NCBI GenBank assembly: GCA_947306175.1
Contig: CAMZFV010000005.1
Location: forward strand, 1-64,000
DNA: 64,000 nucleotides
Direction: 5' to 3'
DNA from: an uncultured Prevotellaceae bacterium
GTDB lineage: Bacteria; Bacteroidota; Bacteroidia; Bacteroidales; Muribaculaceae
The notes under the pieces were generated by a model. It was not told the origin of the DNA and did no database searches. It worked only from the letters and a program-made list of their open reading frames with translations. Made by a program: the position numbers and the translations under genes. Below are positions 33,908 to 41,559 of this stretch, piece by piece. The stretch's first letter is position 1. Each line of letters starts with the position of its first letter.

Positions 33908-33935
33908 CAACGAGCGTTAAGAACTCATTCACCCA

Positions 33936-35375
33936 ATGATTAAAACAAAAAACAAACACAATATGGACGAGAGAAATATAAAATTTGATGGGAAGCATGG
34001 GGGTGCTAGCGCTCATGACAGTGACATCTATAAGACTTTGGACCAGGGTTCTGGCTTCCAGGATAACGAGAAAATGCGCACCATCATCAAGGTGATGGGC
34101 GTCGGTGGCGGTGGTAACAATGCCATCAACCACATGTACATGCAGAATATCGAGGGCGTATCGTTTGTTGTGCTCAACACCGATCGCCAGCAGCTCAACG
34201 AGTCACCGGTGCCCAACCGCGTACTCCTGGGTCCCAACACGACCCACGGCCTTGGAGCTGGTAATATTCCCGAGACCGCTAAGCGTGCTGCCGAGGAGAG
34301 TGAGGCTGAGATTGCTCAACTCTTTGACGATGACACCAAGATGGTATTCATTACCGCTGGTATGGGTGGTGGCACCGGTACGGGTGCCGCGCCCGTGGTG
34401 GCTCGCATCGCTCACGAGAAGGGTGTCCTCACCATTGGTATCGTGACCATCCCCTTCCTGTTCGAGGGTCCCAAGAAGATTCTCAAGGCGCTTGCAGGTG
34501 CCGATGAGATGGGCAAGTATGTCGATGCCCTGCTCATCATCAACAACCAGCGCTTGACCGAGATTTACAGCGACCTCGACTTCACTAACGCCTTCGGTAA
34601 GGCTGATGATACGCTGACCACTGCTGCACGCAGTATCAGTGACCTGATTACTGTCAAGGGTGTCATCAACCTCGACTTCAATGATGTGAATACCACCTTG
34701 CGCAATGGTGGTGCCGCCATCATCAGCTCGGGTTACGGTTCGGGTGAGCATCGTGTGTCCAAGGCCATTGAAGATGCCCTGGAGTCACCGCTGCTCAAGA
34801 ACCGTGACGTCTTTGGCTCGCGCAAGATCTTGATGAATGTCTATTTCAATCCTGACAGCAGTACGCCGTTGCGCATGGGTGAGACCACCGAGATCCAGGA
34901 CTTTATGGCCAACTTTGACCAGGAAGTTGACGTGATCTGGGGTACTGCACACGACCGTACACTTGAGGAAGGTCAGATCAAGATTACCGTGCTTGCCGCT
35001 GGCTTCAATGTGTCACTCGACAAGGAGGCTCCCGTTCCCACGGTGCAGACTCCTCGCAGTTATGTAGCAGTCAACAGCAACATCTCTGATGCCGACCGCT
35101 TGAAGAAGGAGTATGGCGAGGAAGCCATCGTCAAGCAGGAGCTGGCTCAGAACGCACGCCGTTATATCGTGCTCAAACCTGATGAGATGGATGATGACGA
35201 TGTCATCGATATGATTGAGAAGACGCCTACCTATAAGCGCAAACCTGATTTCCGTAACCAAATCAAGGAGCGCCAGCAGGTCGTTAGCCAGGAGAGGCCT
35301 GTCGAGATGCCTAAGGTGCCCAAGCGCGGTAACGTTTCCGGTGACTCTCAGACCATCAACTTTGGTGAAGATTAA
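33936..35375 (+). CDS. ftsZ: cell division GTPase FtsZ
   Basis: A tubulin-like GTPase that forms the Z ring. It shows VGGGGNNAINHM (57-68), the GTP-binding GGGTGTG (144-150) in ITAGMGGGTGTGAAPVVA, and NLDFNDVNTTLRNGG (T7 loop with the catalytic N-x-D-F-x-D). A long variable C-terminal linker (about 375-479) contains DMIEKTPTYKRKPDF. The classical DIPAFLR-type tail is not recognised at the extreme end, which reads QTINFGED. Length 479 from ATG 33936; ATG 33963 (MDERNIK) is an alternative start. Confidence 0.96.
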   Translation: MIKTKNKHNMDERNIKFDGKHGGASAHDSDIYKTLDQGSGFQDNEKMRTIIKVMGVGGGGNNAINHMYMQNIEGVSFVVLNTDRQQLNESPVPNRVLLGPNTTHGLGAGNIPETAKRAAEESEAEIAQLFDDDTKMVFITAGMGGGTGTGAAPVVARIAHEKGVLTIGIVTIPFLFEGPKKILKALAGADEMGKYVDALLIINNQRLTEIYSDLDFTNAFGKADDTLTTAARSISDLITVKGVINLDFNDVNTTLRNGGAAIISSGYGSGEHRVSKAIEDALESPLLKNRDVFGSRKILMNVYFNPDSSTPLRMGETTEIQDFMANFDQEVDVIWGTAHDRTLEEGQIKITVLAAGFNVSLDKEAPVPTVQTPRSYVAVNSNISDADRLKKEYGEEAIVKQELAQNARRYIVLKPDEMDDDDVIDMIEKTPTYKRKPDFRNQIKERQQVVSQERPVEMPKVPKRGNVSGDSQTINFGED

Positions 35376-35404
35376 TCAACACAAGGAATAAGTAGAAAGA
35401 CGAT

Positions 35405-35854
35405 ATGAATATCTTTGATCAAGTCAATGCCGGCATCAAGGAAGCGATGAAGGCTCATGACAAGGGACGCCTTGAGGCCCTCAGGGGCATCAAGGCCGAG
35501 TTCCTGCTCATCAAGACCGCCCCAGGCAACAATGGTGAAGTGAGCGATGAGAATGCCTTGAAGGTGCTTGTAAAAATGGCCAAGCAACGCAAGGAAAGCA
35601 CCCAAATCTACATCGACCAGAACCGTCAGGACCTGGCCGACGTGGAACTGTTGCAAGCTGCCGTCATCGAGGAATTCCTGCCCAAGCAGATGAATGACGA
35701 GGAACTTACGGCCCACGTCAAGTTCATCATTGAGCAGACAGGTGCCACCAGCATGAAGGACATGGGCAAGGTGATGGGCATCGCCACCAAGCAGCTCGCC
35801 GGACGTGCCGAGGGCCGCGCCATCAGCGCCAAGGTGAAAGAACTCTTAGGATAG
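35405..35854 (+). CDS. GatB/YqeY domain protein
   Basis: A 149-residue YqeY family protein. The fold is the tRNA-binding helical domain also found at the C-terminus of GatB. Typical features are the N-terminal helix MNIFDQVNAGIKEAMKAHDK, LEALRGIKAEFLL and the C-terminal GKVMGIATKQLAGRAEGRAIS. The function in free-standing form is uncertain (tRNA amidation or translation is inferred from homology). It follows ftsZ by 29 bases and may be the last gene of that transcript. Confidence 0.9.
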   Translation: MNIFDQVNAGIKEAMKAHDKGRLEALRGIKAEFLLIKTAPGNNGEVSDENALKVLVKMAKQRKESTQIYIDQNRQDLADVELLQAAVIEEFLPKQMNDEELTAHVKFIIEQTGATSMKDMGKVMGIATKQLAGRAEGRAISAKVKELLG

Positions 35855-35876
35855 TTATTGGTTACTGATGGCTTCT

Positions 35877-35904
35877 TTAAACTCTAAACTTTAAACTCTA
35901 AACA
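35877..35904 (+). repeat. four-heptamer repeat in the serS leader
   Basis: TTAAACT, CTAAACT, TTAAACT and CTAAACA are head to tail and end six bases before the serS ATG. They occupy the position where a ribosome-binding site would be. Confidence 0.85.
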
Positions 35905-35909
35905 GAATA

Positions 35910-37181
35910 ATGCTGACATTACAATTGATTAACCAGGATCCCGAGGAAGTGATTCGCCGTCTTGCCGTCAAGCAGTTTGACGCCCGCGAGCCCATCATGC
36001 GTATCGTGGAACTGGATAAGCAGCGCCGTGCACTGCAGAAACAACGCGACGACAACGCCGCTGTGCTCAATAAAATGGCCGCCCAGATTGGTGCCCTCAT
36101 GAAACAGGGCAATCGTGAGGAGGCCGAGAACGTTAAGGCTGAGGTGGCTGGTCTCAAGACCGCCAACAAAGAGATTGACGACAACCTCACTGCTGCTCAG
36201 GACGAAATCACTGAAATCCTGCTGAGCGTGCCCAATGTGCCCTATAGTGGTGTGCCCGAGGGTAAGACTGCCGAGGATAACGTGGTCGAGAAAACGGGTG
36301 GAAAGATGCCTGATCTCCCCGAGGACGCTTTGCCCCACTGGGATCTGGCCAAGAAGTATAACCTTATCGACTTTGACTTGGGTGTGAAGATTACGGGTGC
36401 AGGTTTCCCCGTCTATGTGGGAAAAGGCGCACGTCTGCAACGTGCCCTCATCCAGTTCTTCCTTGACGAAGCTGGCAAGGCTGGCTATGTGGAGATTGAG
36501 CCGCCCTTCGTGGTCAATGAGGCTTCTGGTCTGGGAACTGGACAATTGCCCGACAAGGAGGGTCAGATGTACCATTGTCAGGTGGATAACTTCTACCTTA
36601 TCCCCACTGCCGAGGTGCCTGTGACCAACATGTACCGTGACGTCATCATTCCGCAGGAGGAACTGCCCAAGAAGAACTGCGCTTTCTCGGCATGTTTCCG
36701 CCGCGAAGCAGGTTCTTATGGTAAGGATGTGCGTGGTCTGAACCGCCTGCACCAGTTTGACAAGGTTGAGATCGTGCGCATCGAGAAGCCCGAGGATTCT
36801 TATGCTGCTCTTGAGGAGATGAAGGATCACGTCCAGGGACTGCTTGAGAAACTCGAACTGCCTTGGCATATCCTGCGCCTGTGCGGTGGCGACATGAGTT
36901 TTACAAGTGCCATCACCTTCGACTTTGAGGTGTGGTCGGCTGCCCAGCAACGCTGGCTCGAAGTGAGCAGTGTCTCCAACTTTGAGACCTATCAGGCCAA
37001 CCGCCTCAAGTGCCGCTACCGTGGTGACGACAAGAAGACACATCTGTGCCACACCCTCAACGGTTCGGCACTGGCTCTTCCCCGCATCGTGGCCGCACTG
37101 CTGGAGAATAACCAGACGCCTGAGGGCATCCGCATCCCCGCTGCCCTCCGCCCCTACACTGGCTTCGACATCATCGACTGA
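35910..37181 (+). CDS. serS: seryl-tRNA synthetase
   Basis: A class II synthetase charging tRNA-Ser and tRNA-Sec. The N-terminal coiled-coil arm (about 28-105, with QRRALQKQRDDNAAVLNKM) grips the tRNA. The catalytic core has motif 2 FSACFRREAGSYGKDVRGL and motif 3 LNGSALALPRIVAALLEN, plus TAEVPVTNMY. The length is 423 residues. The immediate leader is a heptamer repeat rather than a visible Shine-Dalgarno. Confidence 0.96.
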   Translation: MLTLQLINQDPEEVIRRLAVKQFDAREPIMRIVELDKQRRALQKQRDDNAAVLNKMAAQIGALMKQGNREEAENVKAEVAGLKTANKEIDDNLTAAQDEITEILLSVPNVPYSGVPEGKTAEDNVVEKTGGKMPDLPEDALPHWDLAKKYNLIDFDLGVKITGAGFPVYVGKGARLQRALIQFFLDEAGKAGYVEIEPPFVVNEASGLGTGQLPDKEGQMYHCQVDNFYLIPTAEVPVTNMYRDVIIPQEELPKKNCAFSACFRREAGSYGKDVRGLNRLHQFDKVEIVRIEKPEDSYAALEEMKDHVQGLLEKLELPWHILRLCGGDMSFTSAITFDFEVWSAAQQRWLEVSSVSNFETYQANRLKCRYRGDDKKTHLCHTLNGSALALPRIVAALLENNQTPEGIRIPAALRPYTGFDIID

Positions 37182-37187
37182 TTTGCA

Positions 37188-37267
37188 ATAAGGCTTTAGG
37201 CTTTAGGCATTAGGTGGCATCCGCCTCTTAATACCTAAAACCTAAAGCCTAAAACCTAAAGCCTTAT
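37188..37267 (+). repeat. inverted heptamer arrays forming a long hairpin at a start codon
   Basis: The left arm is AGGCTTT/AGGCATT heptamers and the right arm is CCTAAAA/CCTAAAG heptamers. The outer 13 bases pair perfectly (ATAAGGCTTTAGG at 37188-37200 with CCTAAAGCCTTAT at 37255-37267); most of the rest also pairs. The hairpin ends one base before the ATG at 37269, so it could act as a terminator for serS or block initiation downstream. Confidence 0.85.
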
Positions 37268-37268
37268 C

Positions 37269-38327
37269 ATGAAACGACAGGCCTGGCTCGACTATATCAA
37301 GTGCATCTCGATGTTTATCGTGATTGTCTATCACACGCCTCCTCGCTTTGACCCAGCACGCGAGGTGGCCTTGTTCTATATAGGGGCACCAGTCTTCTTC
37401 TTCGCAGCCGGTTATGTCTTCAATATTGATAAATACAAGAGTTTCTTCTCTTTCTTAGGCCACCGCGCACGGCAGATTTTGGTGCCGTACACCACCTTTT
37501 TCATTATCTTCTATGCGCTGTGGCTCATCGTTGGCCGACGTATGGCGGGCCCCGAGGAGATGGCGATAAGTATCCTTACTCCTTTGAAGCAGTTCGTCTT
37601 GGGTATGCCCGATGTGATTCTCGGGACCTTCTGGTTCATCGTCGCCCTTTTCACCATTCAGGTCATCTATTACCCGCTCAGGAAATACATGAAGGGATGG
37701 TGGCCCTTTGTCGTCGCCTTGCTGCTCAATCTGTCCCTGCTCATCCTGCCATACCTGCCCTGGTTCCGTTGCTGGAACCTTGACAAGGCCTTCCTGTACC
37801 TGCCCATCTATGCCTTCGGCAATTGCTGCCGCGCCGCATTGCTGGATGAGAAGCGTCAGATTTTAACCAAAAGGACAATAGCCGACTTTTTCACTTTTAC
37901 TACACCAGCCCGCTCAGTCCTCTGGCTGATACTTGCCGTCTGTGGCCTTTCATTCCTTGTTTTCGCACCCGTAACTATCCGTAAAGATCTCTCCTATATT
38001 CTCTCACCCGCGGCATTCATCCTGCTCCTGCCTTGCTATTGTGCTTGCAGCAAGTGGCTCGAAAGGCGTTTTGGCTCCAATCGTATTGTCCAGACTGTCG
38101 CCATCACTGGCATCACCTACCTTGCGCTGCAGAACTACCTCATCGGCATCATCAAGATGATTGTAGCCAAGTTTGCTAGTCCCGAAATCTTTGACGGTAA
38201 CATTGTGCTGAAGTTGTTCATTGCGCTCGTTGTCTTTGTGATCATTTACCCGCTGGCTGTGATCATCGAGCGCTACTTCCCCTTCCTCCTCGGCAAGCCC
38301 TACAAGAAAACGCCCATGCCCAAATGA
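37269..38327 (+). CDS. acyltransferase 3 family membrane protein
   Basis: A 352-residue integral membrane protein of the acyltransferase-3 (OafA/fucose-acetyltransferase) type. These proteins O-acylate glycans or other surface molecules. The N-terminus has the family's RQAWLDYIKCISMFIVIVYH-like opening (WLDYIK, VYHTPP) and GAPVFFFAAGYVF. About ten membrane helices follow, and the basic tail ends KPYKKTPMPK. The stop overlaps the start of the Fic gene by four bases. The acceptor is unknown. A large hairpin abuts its start codon. Confidence 0.83.
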   Translation: MKRQAWLDYIKCISMFIVIVYHTPPRFDPAREVALFYIGAPVFFFAAGYVFNIDKYKSFFSFLGHRARQILVPYTTFFIIFYALWLIVGRRMAGPEEMAISILTPLKQFVLGMPDVILGTFWFIVALFTIQVIYYPLRKYMKGWWPFVVALLLNLSLLILPYLPWFRCWNLDKAFLYLPIYAFGNCCRAALLDEKRQILTKRTIADFFTFTTPARSVLWLILAVCGLSFLVFAPVTIRKDLSYILSPAAFILLLPCYCACSKWLERRFGSNRIVQTVAITGITYLALQNYLIGIIKMIVAKFASPEIFDGNIVLKLFIALVVFVIIYPLAVIIERYFPFLLGKPYKKTPMPK

Positions 38328-39475
38328 CTGACAAGAAGGTAAATATTGACTTTGAGGAGTATATCCGTCAAGGAGAACCAGACAAGCGTGAGAGGGCTTA
38401 TATATGGCGTACTGCCATAGGCCTTCAGGCGGTAGATGGCTTGGAGACATCAGACTACCTGAAGGGGACCGCTCGCCGCAACATTGAGGGCGAAATCACC
38501 ATCGACGAGGCGCAACAGATTGTCAAGACTTACTATGAGAAGAAACATGTGAGTCTTGCTGTTGACGATGACATGGAAGAAGCAGACCGGGTATCAGCAA
38601 ATATCGCAAAGGTATTGTCTCAGTCCACAATGGCTTTTAATTCTCATGGCTTTGTTTCTTTGCATCGTCGTATTTTTGAAGGTGTGTTTAAACATGCTGG
38701 TCAATTGCGCACTTATGATATCACCAAAAAGGAATGGGTGTTAAGGGGCGACACTGTGAATTATTTGAATTGGGAAGATTTGCGTCGAGCTATAGACTAT
38801 GATTTAAGTCAAGAAAAAGAATTTGATTACACTCAATTGTCTAAGGATGACTTTATTCGTCACATTAGTCATTTCGTTGCTGGTCTATGGCAGATTCATC
38901 CATTTGGTGAGGGCAATACAAGGACAACTGCAGTCTTTATCATTAAGTATCTCCGCACATTGGGCTTTGACGTGGATAATGATTTATTTGCCCGCCACTC
39001 TTGGTATTTCCGTAATGCCTTGGTAAGGGCAAATTACAGTAACTACAAACTGAAGATAAGTAGAAATCCATCTTTTCTTGAGATGTTTTTCCGTAATTTG
39101 TTGTTGGGCGAGAATAACGAATTGAAAAACCGTTTTATGCTGATCAATCCGCCCGAGGAGTGGAATGTGCCCCCCACAAGTACCCCCACAAGTACCCCCA
39201 CAAGTATGGAATCAGGATTTTCATTGCCCAACAATCCGTTAATATTGAATTTGATAAGAGTGATAGGTGTTGGCTATTATTCTATTAAAGAAATGATGGC
39301 GGCTATTGGGTTGAAGGATCGCAAGAATTTTATGGAGTACCATCTTTCTCCCGCAATGGCCGAAGGTTACGTTAAGATGATGTATCCCGACAAGCCCCGT
39401 CATCCTCGACAGAAGTATCTGTTGACGCCCAAAGGACTCCTGCTCTATCACCAAACAATCGGTCAAAAGGACTAA
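38324..39475 (+). CDS. Fic family protein
   Basis: A likely protein AMP-transferase (or related nucleotidyl transferase). The N-terminal 75 residues resemble the VbhA-type antitoxin/inhibitory helix (IEGEITIDEAQQIVKTYYE). The Fic core follows with HRRIFEGVFKHAGQLR and the active motif HPFGEGNTRT (about 198-207). In this motif the canonical GNGRxxR reads GNTRTTA, a variant of the last positions. A PTSTPTSTPTS linker (about 284-294), built from a 12-bp repeat, joins a C-terminal winged-helix-like domain. The length is 383 residues. Start ATG 38324 overlaps the previous stop (ATGA). Partner or target is unknown. Confidence 0.85.
   Translation: MTDKKVNIDFEEYIRQGEPDKRERAYIWRTAIGLQAVDGLETSDYLKGTARRNIEGEITIDEAQQIVKTYYEKKHVSLAVDDDMEEADRVSANIAKVLSQSTMAFNSHGFVSLHRRIFEGVFKHAGQLRTYDITKKEWVLRGDTVNYLNWEDLRRAIDYDLSQEKEFDYTQLSKDDFIRHISHFVAGLWQIHPFGEGNTRTTAVFIIKYLRTLGFDVDNDLFARHSWYFRNALVRANYSNYKLKISRNPSFLEMFFRNLLLGENNELKNRFMLINPPEEWNVPPTSTPTSTPTSMESGFSLPNNPLILNLIRVIGVGYYSIKEMMAAIGLKDRKNFMEYHLSPAMAEGYVKMMYPDKPRHPRQKYLLTPKGLLLYHQTIGQKD
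39171..39206 (+). repeat. 12-bp tandem repeat (three copies) inside the Fic gene
   Basis: CCCCCACAAGTA is present three times in perfect tandem, encoding the PTST linker. The 12-bp unit keeps frame, so copy number can change linker length without breaking the protein. Confidence 0.95.
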
Positions 39476-39514
39476 AGTATATGGGTAAAGGCTTAAAGTC
39501 TAAAAACTTTTTCG

Positions 39515-39522
39515 TAATTTTG
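39515..39522 (+). promoter_or_regulatory. -7 box TAATTTTG of lysS
   Basis: A TAnnTTTG match 42 bases before ATG 39564. Heptamer-like units (AGGCTTA/AAGTCTA/AAAACTT) lie just upstream at about 39489-39509. Confidence 0.6.
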
Positions 39523-39563
39523 CACCTTTGAACCGAAATCAACAACAAAAACGAAGATATAAC

Positions 39564-41309
39564 ATGAATGTACTGGAATTAAGTGAACAAGAAATTATCC
39601 GCCGCAACAGTCTGGAGCAACTCAAGGCAATGGGCATCAACCCCTATCCCGCCGACGAGTTTGTGGTGAATGCCTACAGTGACGACATCATTGCCAACTT
39701 CAGCGACGATGCAGAACCGCGTCAGGTGAGCATCGCCGGTCGCATGATGAACCGCCGCATTATGGGCAAGGCATCCTTCTTTGAATTGCAGGACTCCAAG
39801 GGCCGCGTGCAGGTCTATGTGAGCCGTGATGACCTTTGCCCGGGCGAGGACAAGGAAATGTACAATACTGTGTTCAAGAAATTGCTCGACATGGGTGACT
39901 TTGTGGGCGTACAGGGTTACGTGTTCCGCACCCAGACGGGCGAGATCAGCGTTCATGCCCAGTCAATTAAACTGTTGAGCAAGTCACTCAAGCCGCTGCC
40001 CGTGGTGAAGGTGAAGGACGGCGTGACCTATGACGCGTTTGAGGATCCCGAACTGCGCTACCGTCAGCGCTACGTTGACTTGGTAGTCAACGCGGGCGTG
40101 AAGGATACTTTCTTGAAGCGCGCACTGGTCGTGAAAACCATGCGTCAAGTGCTGGACGATGCCGGTTACACCGAGGTTGAGACCCCAACCTTGCAGGCCA
40201 TTGCTGGTGGTGCTACAGCCCGTCCGTTCATCACTCACTTCAATGCGCTGAACATCCCCATGTACATGCGCATCGCCACCGAGCTTTACCTCAAGCGCTT
40301 GATTGTGGGCGGTTTTGAAGGCGTGTATGAGATCGGCAAGAACTTCCGCAACGAGGGAATGGACCGCAACCACAACCCTGAGTTCACCTGCATGGAGCTT
40401 TACGTTCAGTACAAGGACTATAACTGGATGATGTCGTTCACCGAGCACCTGCTGGAAACGATATGTATCGCTGTCAATGGCAAGCCCGAGACTGAAATCG
40501 ACGGACAGGTCATCAGCTTCAAGGCGCCTTATCACCGTCTCCCCATCCTTGACGCCATCAAGGAGAAGACTGGCCATGATTTGGAAGGCAAGACTGAGGA
40601 GGAGATTCGCGAGGTGTGCAAGCAACTCAATCTTGAGATTGACGACACCATGGGCAAGGGCAAGCTTATCGACGAAATCTTCGGCGAGTTCTGCGAGGGC
40701 ACGTTCATACAGCCCACGTTTATTATAGATTACCCTGTTGAGATGTCTCCATTGACCAAGATGCATCGCAGCAAGCCTGGCTTGACCGAGCGTTTCGAGC
40801 TGATGGTCAATGGCAAAGAGCTGGCTAACGCATATAGCGAGTTGAACGATCCCATCGATCAAGAGGAGCGCTTCAAGGAGCAGATGCGCCTAGCCGACAA
40901 GGGTGACGACGAGGCGATGGTCATCGACCAGGACTTCCTGCGTGCCCTGCAATACGGTATGCCACCCACGAGCGGTATCGGCATCGGCATCGACCGCCTG
41001 GTGATGCTCATGACTGGCAACAGTTACATCCAGGACGTGCTCCTGTTCCCCCAAATGCGTCCCGAGAAGGTGCCTGCCCGTGACAAGGTCGAGGCCTTCA
41101 CAGCATTGGGCATCCCCGAGGAATGGGTAGCTCCCATCCAGAAGGCGGGCTTCCTTACCGTTGCTGCCCTCGGAACATTGGAGAAACCCGGCAAGCTCTT
41201 CCAGGATCTGCTCGACATCAATAAGAAATATAAGTTGGGTTACAAGGTGCCTGTCGTTGACGAGGTCAAGAAGTGGGTCGAGGCAGCTGCTGCGGCCTGT
41301 AAAGAGTAG
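39564..41309 (+). CDS. lysS: lysyl-tRNA synthetase, class II
   Basis: Charges tRNA-Lys. The N-terminal OB-fold anticodon-binding domain (about 50-150, [20 protein letters not shown]) is followed by the class II core with motif 2 ([20 protein letters not shown]) and motif 3 ([15 protein letters not shown]). A C-terminal extension of about 70 residues ([19 protein letters not shown] onward) is usual in Bacteroidetes. The open frame begins at 39528, but the promoter box at 39515 makes ATG 39564 (581 residues) the likely start. Confidence 0.95.
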   Translation: MNVLELSEQEIIRRNSLEQLKAMGINPYPADEFVVNAYSDDIIANFSDDAEPRQVSIAGRMMNRRIMGKASFFELQDSKGRVQVYVSRDDLCPGEDKEMYNTVFKKLLDMGDFVGVQGYVFRTQTGEISVHAQSIKLLSKSLKPLPVVKVKDGVTYDAFEDPELRYRQRYVDLVVNAGVKDTFLKRALVVKTMRQVLDDAGYTEVETPTLQAIAGGATARPFITHFNALNIPMYMRIATELYLKRLIVGGFEGVYEIGKNFRNEGMDRNHNPEFTCMELYVQYKDYNWMMSFTEHLLETICIAVNGKPETEIDGQVISFKAPYHRLPILDAIKEKTGHDLEGKTEEEIREVCKQLNLEIDDTMGKGKLIDEIFGEFCEGTFIQPTFIIDYPVEMSPLTKMHRSKPGLTERFELMVNGKELANAYSELNDPIDQEERFKEQMRLADKGDDEAMVIDQDFLRALQYGMPPTSGIGIGIDRLVMLMTGNSYIQDVLLFPQMRPEKVPARDKVEAFTALGIPEEWVAPIQKAGFLTVAALGTLEKPGKLFQDLLDINKKYKLGYKVPVVDEVKKWVEAAAAACKE

Positions 41310-41342
41310 CATCTATTTTTCTTAGAGGATTGAACAATTACC

Positions 41343-41386
41343 CATCTGGGCAAGGGGCTTCAAGGCAAGCTTTCCTTGCCCAGATG
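41343..41386 (+). terminator. lysS terminator
   Basis: CATCTGGGCAAGG (41343-41355) pairs perfectly with CCTTGCCCAGATG (41374-41386), followed by TTTGCAATTTTT. Confidence 0.9.
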
Positions 41387-41455
41387 TTTGCAATTTTTAA
41401 GAAAGTTTTTGGGTTTCATTGAGGGAAAAAGGTCTGGTTTCTCGCAATATTTTTA

Positions 41456-41463
41456 TAACTTTG
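41456..41463 (+). promoter_or_regulatory. -7 box TAACTTTG before the first PorZ-like gene
   Basis: A consensus -7 box about 96 bases before ATG 41560. A degenerate version of the bipartite motif seen upstream of later copies (GCACAAATC...TATGTTA) may exist at about 41496-41526, but it is weak. Confidence 0.5.
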
Positions 41464-41559
41464 CCTTTTGATACAGTGGGTTTTGTGTCAATCACGCACA
41501 AATCTTACTGATTTTCAATATGTTAAGTAACAATGAATACTAAATAAAACTTTATTGAT

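Noticed and set aside
39476..39563. Lysine riboswitch or T-box upstream of lysS
   Set aside because: The leader after the promoter is only about 35 bases, too short for either.
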